Source: Hydractinia symbiolongicarpus
Lineage: Eukaryota > Cnidaria > Hydrozoa > Anthoathecata > Hydractiniidae
NCBI RefSeq assembly: GCF_029227915.1
Contig: NC_079879.1
Span: forward strand, 5,890,001-5,954,000
DNA: 64,000 bases
Direction: 5' to 3'
Shown here piece after piece: positions 1-11,984 of this stretch (positions within the stretch are counted from its first letter, which is position 1; each line of letters starts with the position of its first letter). A model generated the notes under the pieces. It saw nothing but the letters and a program-made list of their open reading frames with translations, ran no database searches and was not told where the DNA came from. A program made the translations under genes and the position numbers.

Positions 1-238
1 TTGATAAATAAATAAATTTAACCGTGGTGTTGCTGTTTCAAATTACGGCTACTGCCAACGAAAAAAAAGAAGTTTGACACACACACACTTTTCATAAGCG
101 ATTCTAACATTACATTATCTACACGAAGTCAAACCAAGTTAGTTGCTTTAAATCTATAAAAAAGAAAAGAAAAAAGAAAATAAAGAAAGAAAATAGTGAG
201 CGAATGCTTATTGACAAGTACGGCGAGATGACAACTTT

Positions 239-845
239 TTAGAGCTTCAACTATGTGTCCAAAGGAAAAAACTTGCATTCAAGATAGACAAAGAGTTTCA
301 CATGAAACCCCCATTTAAAAAACCTCCTTAACACATGATCGCACACACACACACACACACACACATCTACACACCCACACGCGAAGTACTTACCGCTTGC
401 AGACACACAGCATCGCAATGAGTATCCACACACAACTGATTGAAATCACACATCACGGTTGCACATGTACTGCATTCCTTTTCTAGACAAACATATTGTA
501 CCTTTAGATTTTAGCGCTTTTAAATTTTATGAATCTTTTTTAGAACCCAAAGTAAAATAATAATCTGGATACAAAGTATAGTACTCACTTTCGCAGGTTG
601 CAGTGCATGTAAGGAAATTTGAAACACACTCCTCCCCTTTTCCGCAAGAGTCACGCGACAAGGATCAATTAAGCATGGTATCTGATTTTCACTTTCTGAA
701 AAATATAATGTGTTTAAATGATAAGAAAAACTATAATAACAGTAGTAAAAATAACAAAAAAAACTTTCTTACTAGCCATAGATCTTCCTTCAATGAGGAC
801 AAAACAACCCATCAATACCAAAGTTAATAACACAATTGTCTTCAT
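239..845 (-). CDS. Small secreted cysteine-containing peptide, four-exon model
   Basis: No family is recognised. Exons on the minus strand are 845-773, 695-589, 435-394 and 250-239, each bounded by AG/GT, and the phases agree (1, 0, 0). The predicted product is about 77 residues. Residues 1-20 form a clear signal peptide: a Lys at position 3, then a Leu/Val-rich core ending near Glu-Gly-Arg. Cysteines fall at about 32, 37, 62, 67 and 71. A TAG acceptor sits five bases upstream of the ATG. The last exon is only 12 bases and is the weakest part of the model. Exon 2 is also open and Cys-rich in another frame, so the frame or even the integrity of the gene is not certain. A secreted role is inferred from the signal peptide alone. 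Confidence 0.45.
342..365. repeat. (CA)n microsatellite
   Basis: An uninterrupted run of CA dinucleotides, lying in intron 3 of the small secreted peptide model. Confidence 0.95.
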
Positions 846-1824
846 TTTTCCTAGAATGAAATTAATATTATTACTAGTCTAGTTAATCTGGAACAAAATT
901 GTCAAAATGACTACAAGCTTGATCCCAGCACCTATGGCCAGCGCCGTTGAGAAGCATATAGTCCTGGGGACAAGGTTGAAAATGACTATAGACACCACCA
1001 AGGGTGGGTTTACTATAATACAAATAATTTCATGCTAGAATAGTCCCAATGGTAATGAAGTATTGGTTCTATTGAGAGGGGTTTATCTTGGTTAATGAGC
1101 AGGATCTCCTTCAAGGTTAACATAAATAAGATAACCTCCACGATAAAAAGGGGGCTTTATTATATATACATTTTTTAATAAAAAACTGTTCAAAAAACAT
1201 TTCAATTATCACCAGAACTTATCAAGTGGTGATGTATTGTTAGGTGGTTAGTTTAAAAACTTATTACAAGATATTACAAAATATATCATTATCCTTTTTC
1301 ACAACCTTGTTCACTGGGATTCTTTTAGCAGACATGACCTAAACAAAGCCTTGTTCGGGTGACGGTTAAATACAAAACACCTAACAGGGATAACATTGTG
1401 ATTATTGTTAATCCACCTCTTCTTCGTAAATTTTGGAAACAACTGAAATTAGTGTTGTGTTTGTTTTAGAGTACTTTTAAGCTCAAAAATTACTTCCAAA
1501 TTTTAAACTGGAAATGTTTTCTTATTGACCTGATTAAGCTTATATAAGGCTGTTATTATAGTGTTGTTGTGTTGGCATTGTGACAAGGTTAATGTTGTTT
1601 TCGTCCTTCCTATTCTAACAATATTTTTCACAACAAAACAAAGAAAGTTATTGATGTCGGTACCCTACACAAAGCTTTTCGTATTTCTTGTTATATAACG
1701 GGAGCACAGTTTTGGAAAATTCGTTGTTAGAAATAATTATAGCCATGCCGATCTTATGAAATAAAAAAGTTAAATAATGTATAATTTTACACACCTCTTA
1801 TACCAATCATAAAATTTCTTGTTT
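846..1824. other. No gene recognised
   Basis: AT-rich sequence upstream of the secreted peptide gene. No open frame, RNA or repeat could be recognised. Confidence 0.5.
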
Positions 1825-2175
1825 GTGGCGCCGTAGATTAATGGTTATAGCTCTCGTACTCTGTGCGGGAGACCGGGGTTCGATTCCTCTTGACGGCGAT
1901 TCAACATGGGCGAGTGAATGTTACCATAGCCCCGGGTTAACCCAAGCCATGTGAGGGAAATTGGGAAGATGGCACACTGTGTGGGCCGTTGGATGTTGCC
2001 GGGAAGTGTCTAGTAGAGCGCGGGCTCTAATTGGGTCTGCGTAGCTCAAAATGAGCATTAAATACTCTAGGACTCTCCAACTACGGCATGGCCCCTCCTG
2101 GAAATAATAGACAGGGTATATCCCTCGATATTTGTGAGGCTAGCCATGTAAAATATGCACATCTATCTATCTGTT
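1825..2175 (+). mobile_element. tRNA-derived SINE, copy 1 (full length)
   Basis: The head is tRNA-like: an A-box-like TAGATTAATGGTTATAGC near 1833 and a B-box GGTTCGATTCC near 1876. A unique body of about 280 bp follows, and the tail is an ATCT tetranucleotide repeat. The same unit recurs reversed at 20434-20777 and as a shortened copy at 55692-55895, which defines it as a dispersed family. It carries no coding capacity and would depend on a LINE for movement. The source tRNA is not clear because the anticodon loop has drifted between copies. Confidence 0.85.
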
Positions 2176-3057
2176 CGTAACTCCAATGGTACAGATTAAC
2201 GGTTTTTAATCTTGCGTCTCTTAATTCCATATAGACGGGTGAACATTTAAGCATCGTCGAGTTTTATAAAATACTAATGATGATGCGTTATATGAAACCT
2301 CTGCGATATCAATGTTATGAAATTTTCTTTTGATAGAGAACTATAGTATATTTCTTATTTAATGAGGCAATTATTTAATTAATTTTTGTCGAGAAGTAAA
2401 TTCTTACTCAGTTTGGCGTGTATTTAATTTGGGGGCGTATTTTAAGATCAAAATGATTAATTTTTTTTGTAGTTAAAAATAAGTAAAATAATAAACAATG
2501 TTCTATCATTTTCAACGAACTTATTTTAGTCCATTGTCAATTAAGGCCGGTATTTAATATGGTGCTAGGTTGACTTGTTTAAACAGCATTATACACCAGT
2601 ATTATTTTAAACAGAAAAAGAAGGAGGTGCCAGCTCTCAATCTGAATCAGAATATCAGAAAATCATCAGAATAACTTTATAAGCGAAAAAAAAACCCATT
2701 CCCATCTCCTACACCTATCTTAATAAGATCTAGGGTTGAAAAAAGTAAAAAATATTTTTATTGGAAAGTCGTTGGCCCTTGAAACAAGTATGAGGCAAAA
2801 ATATCTTACTCAGGGAGTCTAGACATAAAGTTCCTGTAAGACCCAAATTGGACATTTTATTGCATGAGCCAGAATAAATTATTTACCGATAAAAAAACAT
2901 TCTTATCAAACTTAAATACAAAAGAGCTTTCTAAAATACTAATGTCTATTATTATAATTGGCGTCATGTGCTTCATGAATGATTTAGTTAAACGTTTTTT
3001 TTTTACCCCAGTGTTTACTTGTCAACTTATCCAATGATTGACCAAGTGGTCTGACAC
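2176..3057. other. No gene recognised
   Basis: AT-rich sequence between the SINE and the 3' end of the GPCR gene. It probably includes the GPCR 3' UTR; no other feature is visible. Confidence 0.5.
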
Positions 3058-4041
3058 TTAAGTTGGTAGCTCTTCACTCATTTTTGTATTATTACTTTTT
3101 GTTTTATGTCTCATATCGCTCATGGTCTTTGTCGAAGTAGTGGAGCTAGCATTACTTTTGTCGCTACGAAGAAGGGTGTCTAAAAGACCGGTCAATTTTT
3201 TATTTGCAAAAATAAAGATGATAGCATTGATTAACGAGTTAGCGTACGTGAAGATATAACTAAGTACCATGCAGAACAAAAGCCAGCTTCTTATCCGACC
3301 CTCCAAGTAACCAATTAAAATTACATATAACAGAAAGAATACCATATATGGTACAAATATGAAAATGATAGCCAAAAGAATTCTTTTAACAACCTTGGTC
3401 ATGATTTTATCAACAGACACAAATACATTTCGGAAACTTGAGTTTCTTCTGTGGCTTCGAACAGCTCGTAGGGTCCGCAGGTAAATAACAAACGTGCTTG
3501 ATCCAACAAGTATGTCTAAGACGATTCCAATTCTGTCTGCAATGTTCACGGCATCGAAGTATATCCCAACTACATAAAGAAACCCTGGGAGCATAGCCAA
3601 CAACAAAATAACGAAAAGAAGTACGCGGAATCTACGGTTGCCAACCACGTGATCATAATTTTGTAAATAGCGCATGCGTAAATACCGATCAAATGCGATA
3701 CCACAAGTAATGTAAAGAGAAGTATGAGTAAACACTGATGCGGTAAACGACGAAGCGTATGCAACTTGGCATAGTATGACGTCATGCGCGAGTATGAAAG
3801 TAAGAAATGATTGTGGAATAATAGCCATGCAACAATCTGATATGCTCAAGTAAAATATGAGTCGAAAGGATTTGTTATGAAGCTGTTTTGTTTTGATGAT
3901 TCCATAGATGACGAAAATGTTGACGACTAGAATCCATACAGCGATTATTACGTTTGTAACGATTAAAATTAGCAACTGAAGCTGTGAGAGATAAATTAAA
4001 TCTGTGTACGGAGTGGTACAAGTTACATTTCTGGTAGCCAT
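3058..4041 (-). CDS. Class A (rhodopsin-like) G-protein-coupled receptor, intronless
   Basis: A 327-residue seven-helix receptor in a single exon. Seven hydrophobic spans are visible from about residue 20 to 280. Class A landmarks: Asn41 in TM1, Ser-Asp at 68-69 in TM2, Cys91 at the top of TM3, the DRY box at 118-120, Pro231 in TM6 and an N-S-x-x-N variant of NPxxY at 268-272 in TM7. The usual TM4 Trp is not evident. The N-terminus is short (about 20 residues) with one glycosylation site at Asn5, and the tail is Ser/Thr/Lys-rich. It should signal through heterotrimeric G proteins at the plasma membrane. The ligand cannot be told from sequence; the short N-terminus argues against a large ectodomain. 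An acceptor-like TTTTAG lies 18 bases before the ATG, so a non-coding 5' exon or a trans-spliced leader is possible. Confidence 0.93.
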   Translation of the reverse strand: MATRNVTCTTPYTDLIYLSQLQLLILIVTNVIIAVWILVVNIFVIYGIIKTKQLHNKSFRLIFYLSISDCCMAIIPQSFLTFILAHDVILCQVAYASSFTASVFTHTSLYITCGIAFDRYLRMRYLQNYDHVVGNRRFRVLLFVILLLAMLPGFLYVVGIYFDAVNIADRIGIVLDILVGSSTFVIYLRTLRAVRSHRRNSSFRNVFVSVDKIMTKVVKRILLAIIFIFVPYMVFFLLYVILIGYLEGRIRSWLLFCMVLSYIFTYANSLINAIIFIFANKKLTGLLDTLLRSDKSNASSTTSTKTMSDMRHKTKSNNTKMSEELPT

Positions 4042-4481
4042 TAAACCTCTTTTAAAACTCTAAAATCTGAGATAAAAATACTGTCTAGAAATACTACACT
4101 GTTTCTTCGTCTTAGTGCAATTATCTTTCCACTTTTCGTTTTGTGTAATTATTTCTTAGAAGCAGTAATCTCTCTACCAAAAGTCGTGTTTTATAAGCTC
4201 TGTTCTTCAGACAAGTTACTTATGACTATGATTTAAAATAAAATCAAGTTATGAATTTTCAAAATATAAATAAGTTGGGGTCAAGTAATTTCCGGAAAAT
4301 AGAAAATTAATTAGTGTTTTTATTAAAAACAAAAGTATTTTTACATTTAGACCCAATTAATAAAACAAACAACTTTGTTAACCTTGGTAAAAGTAAATGG
4401 GAAAAAACCCCTGGAGATCGGCTTAGTTTTTGGGTCGGTTAATGGATGACATTTAACGTTGAATGCATTGACTATTTTGGT

Positions 4482-4566
4482 CCTCGTCTCCAGGTTTTTT
4501 GCCTTTATAATATGAGAGATGACGTCTTCTCTCATTTGAAAAAGACAAAAAAGCCTCGGGACGAGG
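4482..4566. mobile_element. Short foldback element, CCTCGTCCCCAGG family
   Basis: 85 bp that begins CCTCGTCTCCAGG and ends with the reverse-complement-like CCTCGGGACGAGG. The interior also folds (GAGAGATGACGTCTTCTCTC). It belongs to a family of about seven copies in this window. Confidence 0.7.
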
Positions 4567-5095
4567 GTGAATACAGGAATTGTTATCTTGACTAATGGGG
4601 ATTAAAACCCTTTTTAATTTCTGATGTGCTGTCCCCACGATTAAGTGACGTACAAATTGGATGAAATTATATTTTTGAATTTAAAATAACAAACGAGTCT
4701 TCCCATTTTACATCATAAAAGGGAGTTTACTGTCCTAAATTAAAAGAAAATACCGAGAGAAAAAGAAAACCAAAATTATAATACAGAAAACTTAAAATCA
4801 CAATCGTCAGACATTTTCTTGTTATTGCCTGGCTGCTGATACGTGTCAGTGGATACTGTATGTCGTTATTTTGTGACGTATCAAAATGTTGCAAGTACCA
4901 TATGGAGCAACTACAACACCAAAATTGCTACAATTAATCATGGTGCAATCGATCGTTACATTCCCCACTCCTTGCGTTCTCTTCTTTTTGAACATTTCTA
5001 GTGACAAAATATTTGAAACCTTCAATAGGATTTCATTTATCAATTGTTAAAATTTATTCCAGTTTTCTTATGTAGTTGTGATAAGCGTTTTACGC

Positions 5096-5250
5096 CATCT
5101 AAAGCCGAATCTCCACTGGACGATATTCGCGACGATTTTTGTGACGAAAAGTAAAAACCAATTCAACTTTTCGTCATGACGAAAATCGCGACCAATCAAA
5201 TTCGAGTATTGATGACGATCGTCGTAAAAATCGTCCCATGAAGATTGCCT
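5096..5250. repeat. Imperfect inverted repeat (possible MITE)
   Basis: The arms share CGACGATTTTTNTGACG-like segments in opposite orientation, with an internal match between CTTTTCGTCATGACG and its complement. No target duplication was confirmed. Confidence 0.4.
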
Positions 5251-5598
5251 TTAAGCCTCTATTTTAGACGAAACATATCGAAACAGTTTGGTAACCTTTC
5301 ACTCAGGCTGACGTGAGGATTAGACGCGAATGCTTCATTCACATGTAAACAATTTTATGAGTCCTGGGGCTAGAGGAATTTTTTTTGTTGTCGCTACACC
5401 AACTAAGCGCGTATAACTGCTAAGTAAAACACCATTTTTAAAGAATACTGACAACTGAAGACTTTGTGGTCGAGTTCTTTTCCGGGTAAGGGAACTCACA
5501 TGCCAAAATGAAAAACGCAATATCCTTTTAGCAAAATAATCGATGATGAACGCATTAATATGTACAGTTAGGGTTATGTTTATACTTTTGTTTACAAT

Positions 5599-5667
5599 CT
5601 CGATCCCCAGGACTTGTTAGGCCTTTTATATTTCAACGAAAAGCCTAAAAAGTCCTTGGGACGAGGT
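5599..5667. mobile_element. Short foldback element, CCTCGTCCCCAGG family
   Basis: It starts CTCGATCCCCAGGACTTGTTAGGC and its end, CCTAAAAAGTCCTTGGGACGAGG, reads back as the complement. Compact hairpin element in the gene-free region. Confidence 0.65.
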
Positions 5668-6449
5668 TGCTTTGTTTACATACTAAATAAAAGAAAATAC
5701 GAATTTAATTTTAGCCCTTTGTAAAAATGCATACTAATTAGTGAATTAGTTGTGAAAATCATCGAACCATTCTATTGCTCCCAAGCATATAATGGCCCCA
5801 AGAAGGGATTCAACTAAATAGACACTTTATTAAAATTTAATGTGTAAATTTTGTGTGGGTAATTTTTAATTTGTATAGCACGTGATTTTTATTTACATAG
5901 TGGATAAGAACAACTTTATTATGTGTACTTATTTTATCGTTTGTTAACGTTTCCAAGGTTGAGTAAAATGAAATCTAAGGGAAGAAAACTCACTTTCGTT
6001 TGACTTGAAGAACTTATTCATTATATTGTAGTTTATTTTTGGGAAGCATTTAACATTCGTAAATTATATAACGCAAGCAGTATTCCTCCAAATATTCACA
6101 AATATTTACTTTCCGTTAAAGAGAGGAAAACAGCCTTAACAGAAAAATAAATTTACTTTTGCATCTCAAAATATTTGACACGTTCGTTAGTTCTTCAAGC
6201 CCACGCAAACGTAAATGCAGGCAACGTACGCATGCTCACAGTGTTCATTTTTTACACAGCCAGCGTTTGTGCCGCAGAGCGTGGTTTCTCCAGTTGCGCC
6301 CGGGAAGAAAAACTTTGGTAAGTCGTCCACGTATTACTTCCTGAATATGAAGGAGATATAGTATTCAACATGTGTAGACCTATGTACGTTCCCAAGCCTT
6401 GTGGAGATAACGATGTGCTATTCTCCATAAAGCACATTGTAGTGAGGCT

Positions 6450-6782
6450 CATCAATGTCTGTTGTCGAGTGTAGCAAGCCCTTTCATTCCTTGTAGTACA
6501 ATGTAGTAAAGCGTAATTTTTCGTAGCGATGTGTAGCAGTACGTTATTTTCTGTAGCAGGCCGTAGTAAAACGTATTTCTTTGTAGTAGAGTGTAGTAGC
6601 CTGTAGTAGAGTGTAGTAGAGCGTATTTCTCTGTAGTAAAGCGTATTTCTCTGTAGTATCCTGTAGCAGCTTGTAGTAGAGTGTAGTAGCCTGTAGTAGA
6701 GCGTAGTAGAATGTATTTCTCTGTAGTAAAGCGTATTTCTCTGTAGTAGAGTGTAGTAGCTTGTAGTAGAGTGTAGTAGCCC
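6450..6782 (-). repeat. Decamer minisatellite, left arm
   Basis: Tandem TGTAGTAGAG / TGTAGTAGCC units interspersed with CGTATTTCTC units, all ten bases long. It is the complement of the array at 7590-7985. Confidence 0.9.
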
Positions 6783-7589
6783 ATTGAAAAGGCTTCATTT
6801 TTTTTTTTCTATGAAGACTTTTGTGGTGTTTTCGCAAATACCAAACACGGTAGAGCAATTTTTAAAGTAGCGAATTCTGCTCCTGAAAAGTATGAAGTAT
6901 GGATGACATTACAAACCGATTGTTCCAGATCCAGCTTAAAAGTTCCGAAGTTTCAACTGTTTTTCCCAAAAAAGCACAACTAGAAATTCGACAATCAAGA
7001 GCAAAATTAATATCCCCAAAGTAACTTGTGAGGAATTGACGATTGATGTATAAATACAAGCGTAATAGTGAACACTCATGGTATTTAGCACATACATTGC
7101 TTGTAATGTATTCTTTAAGGCTCAAACAAACGGATCATGTCTCGTTGGGTAAGCGCAGTAAAACATAAGATGTGAAATTGAAAATGAATATTTAGACGTG
7201 TCTGCTAAATTTGTTTCTTTGTCTCTGATATTATGATGACCGCTGGCGAATCGGCCATCATGCCTTGTTTACCAACTACAATTGATGTACAGATAAGAAT
7301 CTCTTTGTGGGAAGATGTCCAGATAATTTTTCGTTTGTATATAGTGCGAGACCATTATGGTGATGGTAGTCATTTGAACGCCGTTTTCCCCAGTTCACTT
7401 TAACTGAAAAGTTAGAATATTTTTTGAAACTATTTGTATTAAGCTTAACTGCTGTAAGCCCCCGCGTTTCTTAACCATAGTGCTCTGTGAATAATTATTT
7501 TTCTTGTAAATAGAGTTTGTATAGTGATGAATTGTAATTGGCTTTTTAGTCACATTCTAAATGTGGATGCCTATGTTGCGCAGCACTAG

Positions 7590-7985
7590 AAAAAGACGCC
7601 GTGCCACACTCTACTACAGGCTACACTGCTACAGAGAAATACGCTTTACTACAGAGAAATACATTCAACTACGCTCTACAACAGGCTACTACACTCTACT
7701 ACAAGCTACTACACTCTACTACAGAGAAATACGCTTACTACAGAGAAATACATTCTACTACGCTCTACTACAGGCTACTACACTCTACTACAAGCTAGTA
7801 CAGGCTACTACACTCTGCTACAGAGAAATACGCTCTACTACGCTCTACTACACACTACTACACTCTGCTACAGAGAAATACGCTACTACAAAGACATACG
7901 TTCTACTACGGCCTGCTACAGAAAATAACGTACTGCTACACATCGCTACGAAAAATTACGCTTTACTACATTGTACTACAAAGAA
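7590..7985 (+). repeat. Decamer minisatellite, right arm
   Basis: Tandem CTACTACA-type decamers alternating with GAGAAATACG units. It is the inverted partner of the left array in the same foldback element. Confidence 0.9.
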
Positions 7986-8166
7986 AAAAACGGCTTGCTA
8001 CACTCGACAACAGGCATTGATGAGCCTCACTACAATGTGCTTTATGGAGAATAGCACATCATTATCTCCAGAAGGCTTGGTAACGTACATAGGTCTAACG
8101 CATGTTGAATACTATATCTCCTTCATATTCAGAAAGTAACACGTGGACGACTTACCAAAACTGTTG

Positions 8167-10148
8167 GAAAACGATCAGCTTTGTCGTCTTTAAATAATTT
8201 GCTGACACAGCACAAGTCGAGGCTGTTGGGCTAGCAAGGCAAATACTTCAAAACAAAAATATGGCGCGGAACGAAAAATGAAAATTTTATGCAAGCTCTC
8301 TTTTTTAAACCATTTAAGCCACTAAACCAACTGTTTTCTTTAGGGAAAACAAAGGTAAAAGGGTTATAAAATTGCATTTAGTCACATATTGTTATTTTAC
8401 AAGGTACTGTATGTTTGAAGTTAGTTAAACCACCTGAAACCTGTTAACAGTCAGGGAAATCCTCTTAATTAAGCTGTATAGCTAGCCATTCCACGGGACA
8501 CAAACATTCCATTGACGTCATTAAAAAAATTCGAAATTTATCTCAACTTCCTTGCGTTATATTTCCTAAACCAATATAGCTATTGCAATGCGGTTTTGTT
8601 TTCCTGCGGCGGTATATAGCTAACATGGAAATACTGATTAATCCGATTTTCAGCTATTTTCCATTGATCAATACCTTATTTTAATGTTTGTTTCGCGCAG
8701 AAAAAAATTGAAATATCATATTTCTGAATGAATGCATTTTAAACATGATTCTTATTTATTTTTTATTCCACTCAAGATTCTCTTTCTAACCATATACAAC
8801 ACTTGTATGTTTTTTTTAAAAAAATTCTTGCTACACCAGTGATGACATCACACCTCTATTTGGTCTGAGGAACTGAAATTTTCACTGTTCTAATTTTTTT
8901 TAAAAACATTAAACAAAATAATCAAATTTAACTAAAACAATCACTTTTTCCACAGAAAATTGACATAATCCACTTTAAATGTGCCTTTTTTGTTGCTATG
9001 GTACATGGCCTTGTTGCTAGGGATGGCAGCCATTTTGAAAAGTAATATAATTTTCAGTAACCTTGATAATATATCTGACTATGCACAAAATTTTAAATCT
9101 CTAACATAAACAAACTCCGAGTAATGACAATTTCATTATACACATATTTCCCCTAAAATAGCACTATTAAAATGGTGCGACTATTGCTAATTTATCTAGC
9201 CATAATTTATATACCCAATTGTCAAATTTTAGCCAATTTCCGAGATATTCAAACATACATAACTTTTGAACCGTTTATTGTAGAGACTTGAGTGACCCCT
9301 CATTTTTTGTCTTATTGAGCTCTTTTTAATAAGCCTAGTTTAACAGCATTGTTAAAACTTCATTTTTGGGTGTGGAATAGCTAGTATAGCTTAATTTAGA
9401 GATCTTCTACATAAGCTGTATCATGCATCTAAATTAGGAGGTAGAAAAAGTTTTTCCCTGATTTCTCAAAAAAAGTAAATATTAGCAAAATCATTACTGC
9501 AGCTCTTTTATTGGGGATGTTCTGCCCAATCTTGGAACGCGCCCGTCTTAAGACTGGCCAGGCCAATCTTCTGACAGTGACAAATGGGTGGCCTGTCTTA
9601 AGACTGGACTGACCAATCTATGGACGTATATGCCCAATCTTAGAACAATAAAATTTTTAGAATTTACCTCTTAATAAAACTTAAAATTGAAACTTTTCTT
9701 GGAAAATCAAAAGGCCAAAAATTCATATATACACCATGTATATGTTTAAGAAATTGAAACTACTCAACCATATTTAGATAGCTACAGCTTGCTAACTGGC
9801 TAAACATCTCATCCAATGAAATTAGCAGCTATAGCTAACTAATAATATGGTTAAATACGATTTTTCTGGTTCTTCATAATTATAAACATTTTTAAAATTT
9901 AGCCACTGCTACAAGCTGTATATAAATGCTAAATAAGACACGTGTTCTACGGGCTACCTAGCTAGCTACGATTTTCACTCTACTGTGTCCAAAAACTGGT
10001 CGGGTCAATTCAACAGTACCCAAAATATGATGTTTTAATGTGCCTGAGAATGTATCTATCTTCATCGTCAGTTTGAACCACTAGCTACATTGTAAACAAA
10101 ATACCCATCTAATTTGTGAATTTAAGAAGCAGAAAAAGGTAAAGCTAA
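8167..10148. other. No gene recognised
   Basis: AT-rich sequence with many stops in all frames. The only structure noticed is a duplicated palindromic block at 9528-9650. Confidence 0.5.
9528..9650. repeat. Duplicated short palindromic block
   Basis: GTCTTAAGACTGG occurs twice (near 9553 and 9596), each followed by a CCAATCT motif. TGCCCAATCTTNGAAC flanks the block on both sides as a direct repeat. Origin unknown. Confidence 0.4.
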
Positions 10149-10163
10149 GGGACCGTCTCAAAT

Positions 10164-11652
10164 GTGCGTACAGTACAGTCCAGATGTAAGCGTACGCGTA
10201 TGCTCAAGTTTCACACCTTTTTCTCGGAGGCGGTAGTTGTTTGTCTTTTGTTCTTGTTAATTATCTTGTGAGTCTTGTAAGTCATTAACTTGCACGTAAT
10301 AAACAAAAGATTATTGAAGAAAAATAGCTTATTATAACTGCGCGTAACTGTTAACATAACTATTCCCAATAGCATATTGCATATGTTATCAACTCTATCA
10401 ATGACACGAAGAGCCCTTGTTTAATATTTTTATTAAACAAAAGTTTTGCGTGGAAACTAAATAAACTAGCGTGAAGGCATTGTTGTTTGCGCGGGTTAAA
10501 TAAAGCTTTTAAGCGATAGAAATTATTATATTATAACAAAGATTGAAACTTTAATTTTGATAGAAAAGCTTTTTTAGATCGCATTTTAAAAGTTTAAAAA
10601 CGAAAAACGGCGATAGAAATGTTTTTTAGATCGCATTTTAAAAGTCTAAAAACGAAAAACGGCGATAGAAATGTTTTTTTAGATCGCCTTTTGAAAGTTT
10701 AAAAACGAAAAACCGCTATAGAAAAGCTTTTTTAGATCGCATTTTAAAAGTTTAAAAACGAAAAACGGCGATAGAAATGTTGTTTTAGATCGCATTTTAA
10801 AAGTTTAAAAACGAAAAACGGCGATAGAAGAGCAGCAATAGAAATGATTTTTTAGAAAGTTAAAGAACGAAGAACGATGTTAGGAAAGCTTCGTTAGATA
10901 GTTTTTTAAGTATTTAAAATGTTATCAACTCTATCAATGTGACACGGCGAGCCATTGTTTGATAGTTTTATAAAATAAAAGATTTGGCGAAAACTAAACA
11001 GACAGCGAGATGCATTGTTTAAATCTTTTAAGAGATAGAGCTGTTGCGCGCTAGAAAAAACAAAGACAATGTTTTTAACAATAAAATGTAGCGTGATACT
11101 ATAAAATGTCAAAAGTTATATTTTTAGATTTTTTCTTTCTTCGGTATTAAAATTTAATTTGTTTTCGAAATCTTATCGCGAAGGGAAAAGTCCCGAACGT
11201 AGGGTTTTTTGTTTGCGTTGCTAAACGTTGCTTTTTATAAAAAGAACTTTTAAAAGTTTTGCATGTTAAAAAATATGTTTCGACGATAAAGAAATATTAC
11301 TAAAAGTTTTAAAAGTAGCATTAGTTTTTTTTTAAATATGTAGATCATTGGATTTGTTGTTTTTTAAAAGAGCTTGTGTTTTTTAAATAAATCGAGATTA
11401 AAATCGCGTTACTATAATTAGTTTCGTTGTTAAAAAAAATAAAAATTCAATGGCCTTCGCGTTTAATTTATTCTCGCGCAGAGTATTGTTTTTATACAAT
11501 GTTTCTTGCTATGCTTTTGTTTTTAACATGAAGCAATTATTTTCGCGCAATTTGAAAGGAACTCGCTATCCTATTGTTTTTTTTTAATGAAAGCAATTAT
11601 TTTTGCAAGTTGAGCGTACGCGTACGCTTACATCTGGACTGTATTGTACGTA
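10164..11652. mobile_element. TIR DNA element B nested in element A
   Basis: The left terminus AGTACAGTCCAGATGTAAGC near 10170 is mirrored by GCTTACATCTGGACTGTAT near 11625. GTAC lies immediately outside on both sides and may be the target duplication. Removing it rejoins the AGGGACCGTCTC end to the TTCGTATA arm of element A, which supports nesting. The interior carries the 53-bp array and no coding frame of note. Confidence 0.7.
10555..10850 (+). repeat. 53-bp minisatellite, about five units
   Basis: Units starting AGATCGCATTTTAAAAG begin at 10576, 10628, 10681, 10734 and 10787, a spacing of 52-53 bp. A reversed array of the same unit lies at 16690-16930. Confidence 0.9.
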
Positions 11653-11984
11653 GTTCGTATAATTCGTATAAAAAATTTCGTATCGATTTATTAAATCTTT
11701 CGTGTCATTTTATTTTAAATACGAACTTTTCTGTATCACCAAAATTACAAGTTCGTATAAAGTTTGTATCATTTAAAATAAAGTTTGTATGTAGTTTGTA
11801 TCATTTTTAAAGAAGTTCGTATAAGAATTTGCTTCTACGAAGTTTGTTTATTATAATTGGACTATTATCTATAGTTTTATATTGAAATTTTTTCAACAAA
11901 TATAAAGTTCGTTTCGTTATACGAACTTTGTTTATTTTAATTGGATTTATTATCTAAGGTCTTTAGGGATCGTCTCCGCAGCAT

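Larger units (their letters stand above)
4042..6308. other. Gene-free region with small foldback repeats
   Basis: Apart from three short inverted-repeat elements listed separately (4482, 5096, 5599) nothing is recognised. Short open frames here have no visible domain or splice context. Confidence 0.5.
6309..8166. mobile_element. Foldback-type DNA transposon with long repeat-filled inverted arms
   Basis: The left arm (about 6309-6785) and right arm (about 7590-8166) are near-perfect reverse complements. Both outer ends carry TTTGGTAAGTCGTCCACGT followed by the same 130 bp. Inward each arm dissolves into an array of TGTAGTAGNN decamers. The roughly 800-bp centre holds only a small minus-strand frame at 6862-7125 (87 codons, no known domain) and no recognisable transposase, so the element is probably non-autonomous. 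Long open frames across the arms are translations of the decamer array and are not taken as genes. Exact termini and target duplication are unclear. Confidence 0.8.

Noticed and set aside
251-433. 60-codon Cys/Val-rich minus-strand frame
   Set aside because: Most of it is the translated (CA)n microsatellite; the part before it overlaps exon 3 of the peptide model in another frame.
6452-8139. Long frames rich in Leu-Leu-Gln-x-Thr-Thr-Leu-Tyr-Tyr
   Set aside because: They are translations of the decamer minisatellite, open on both arms because the unit lacks stops in that frame.
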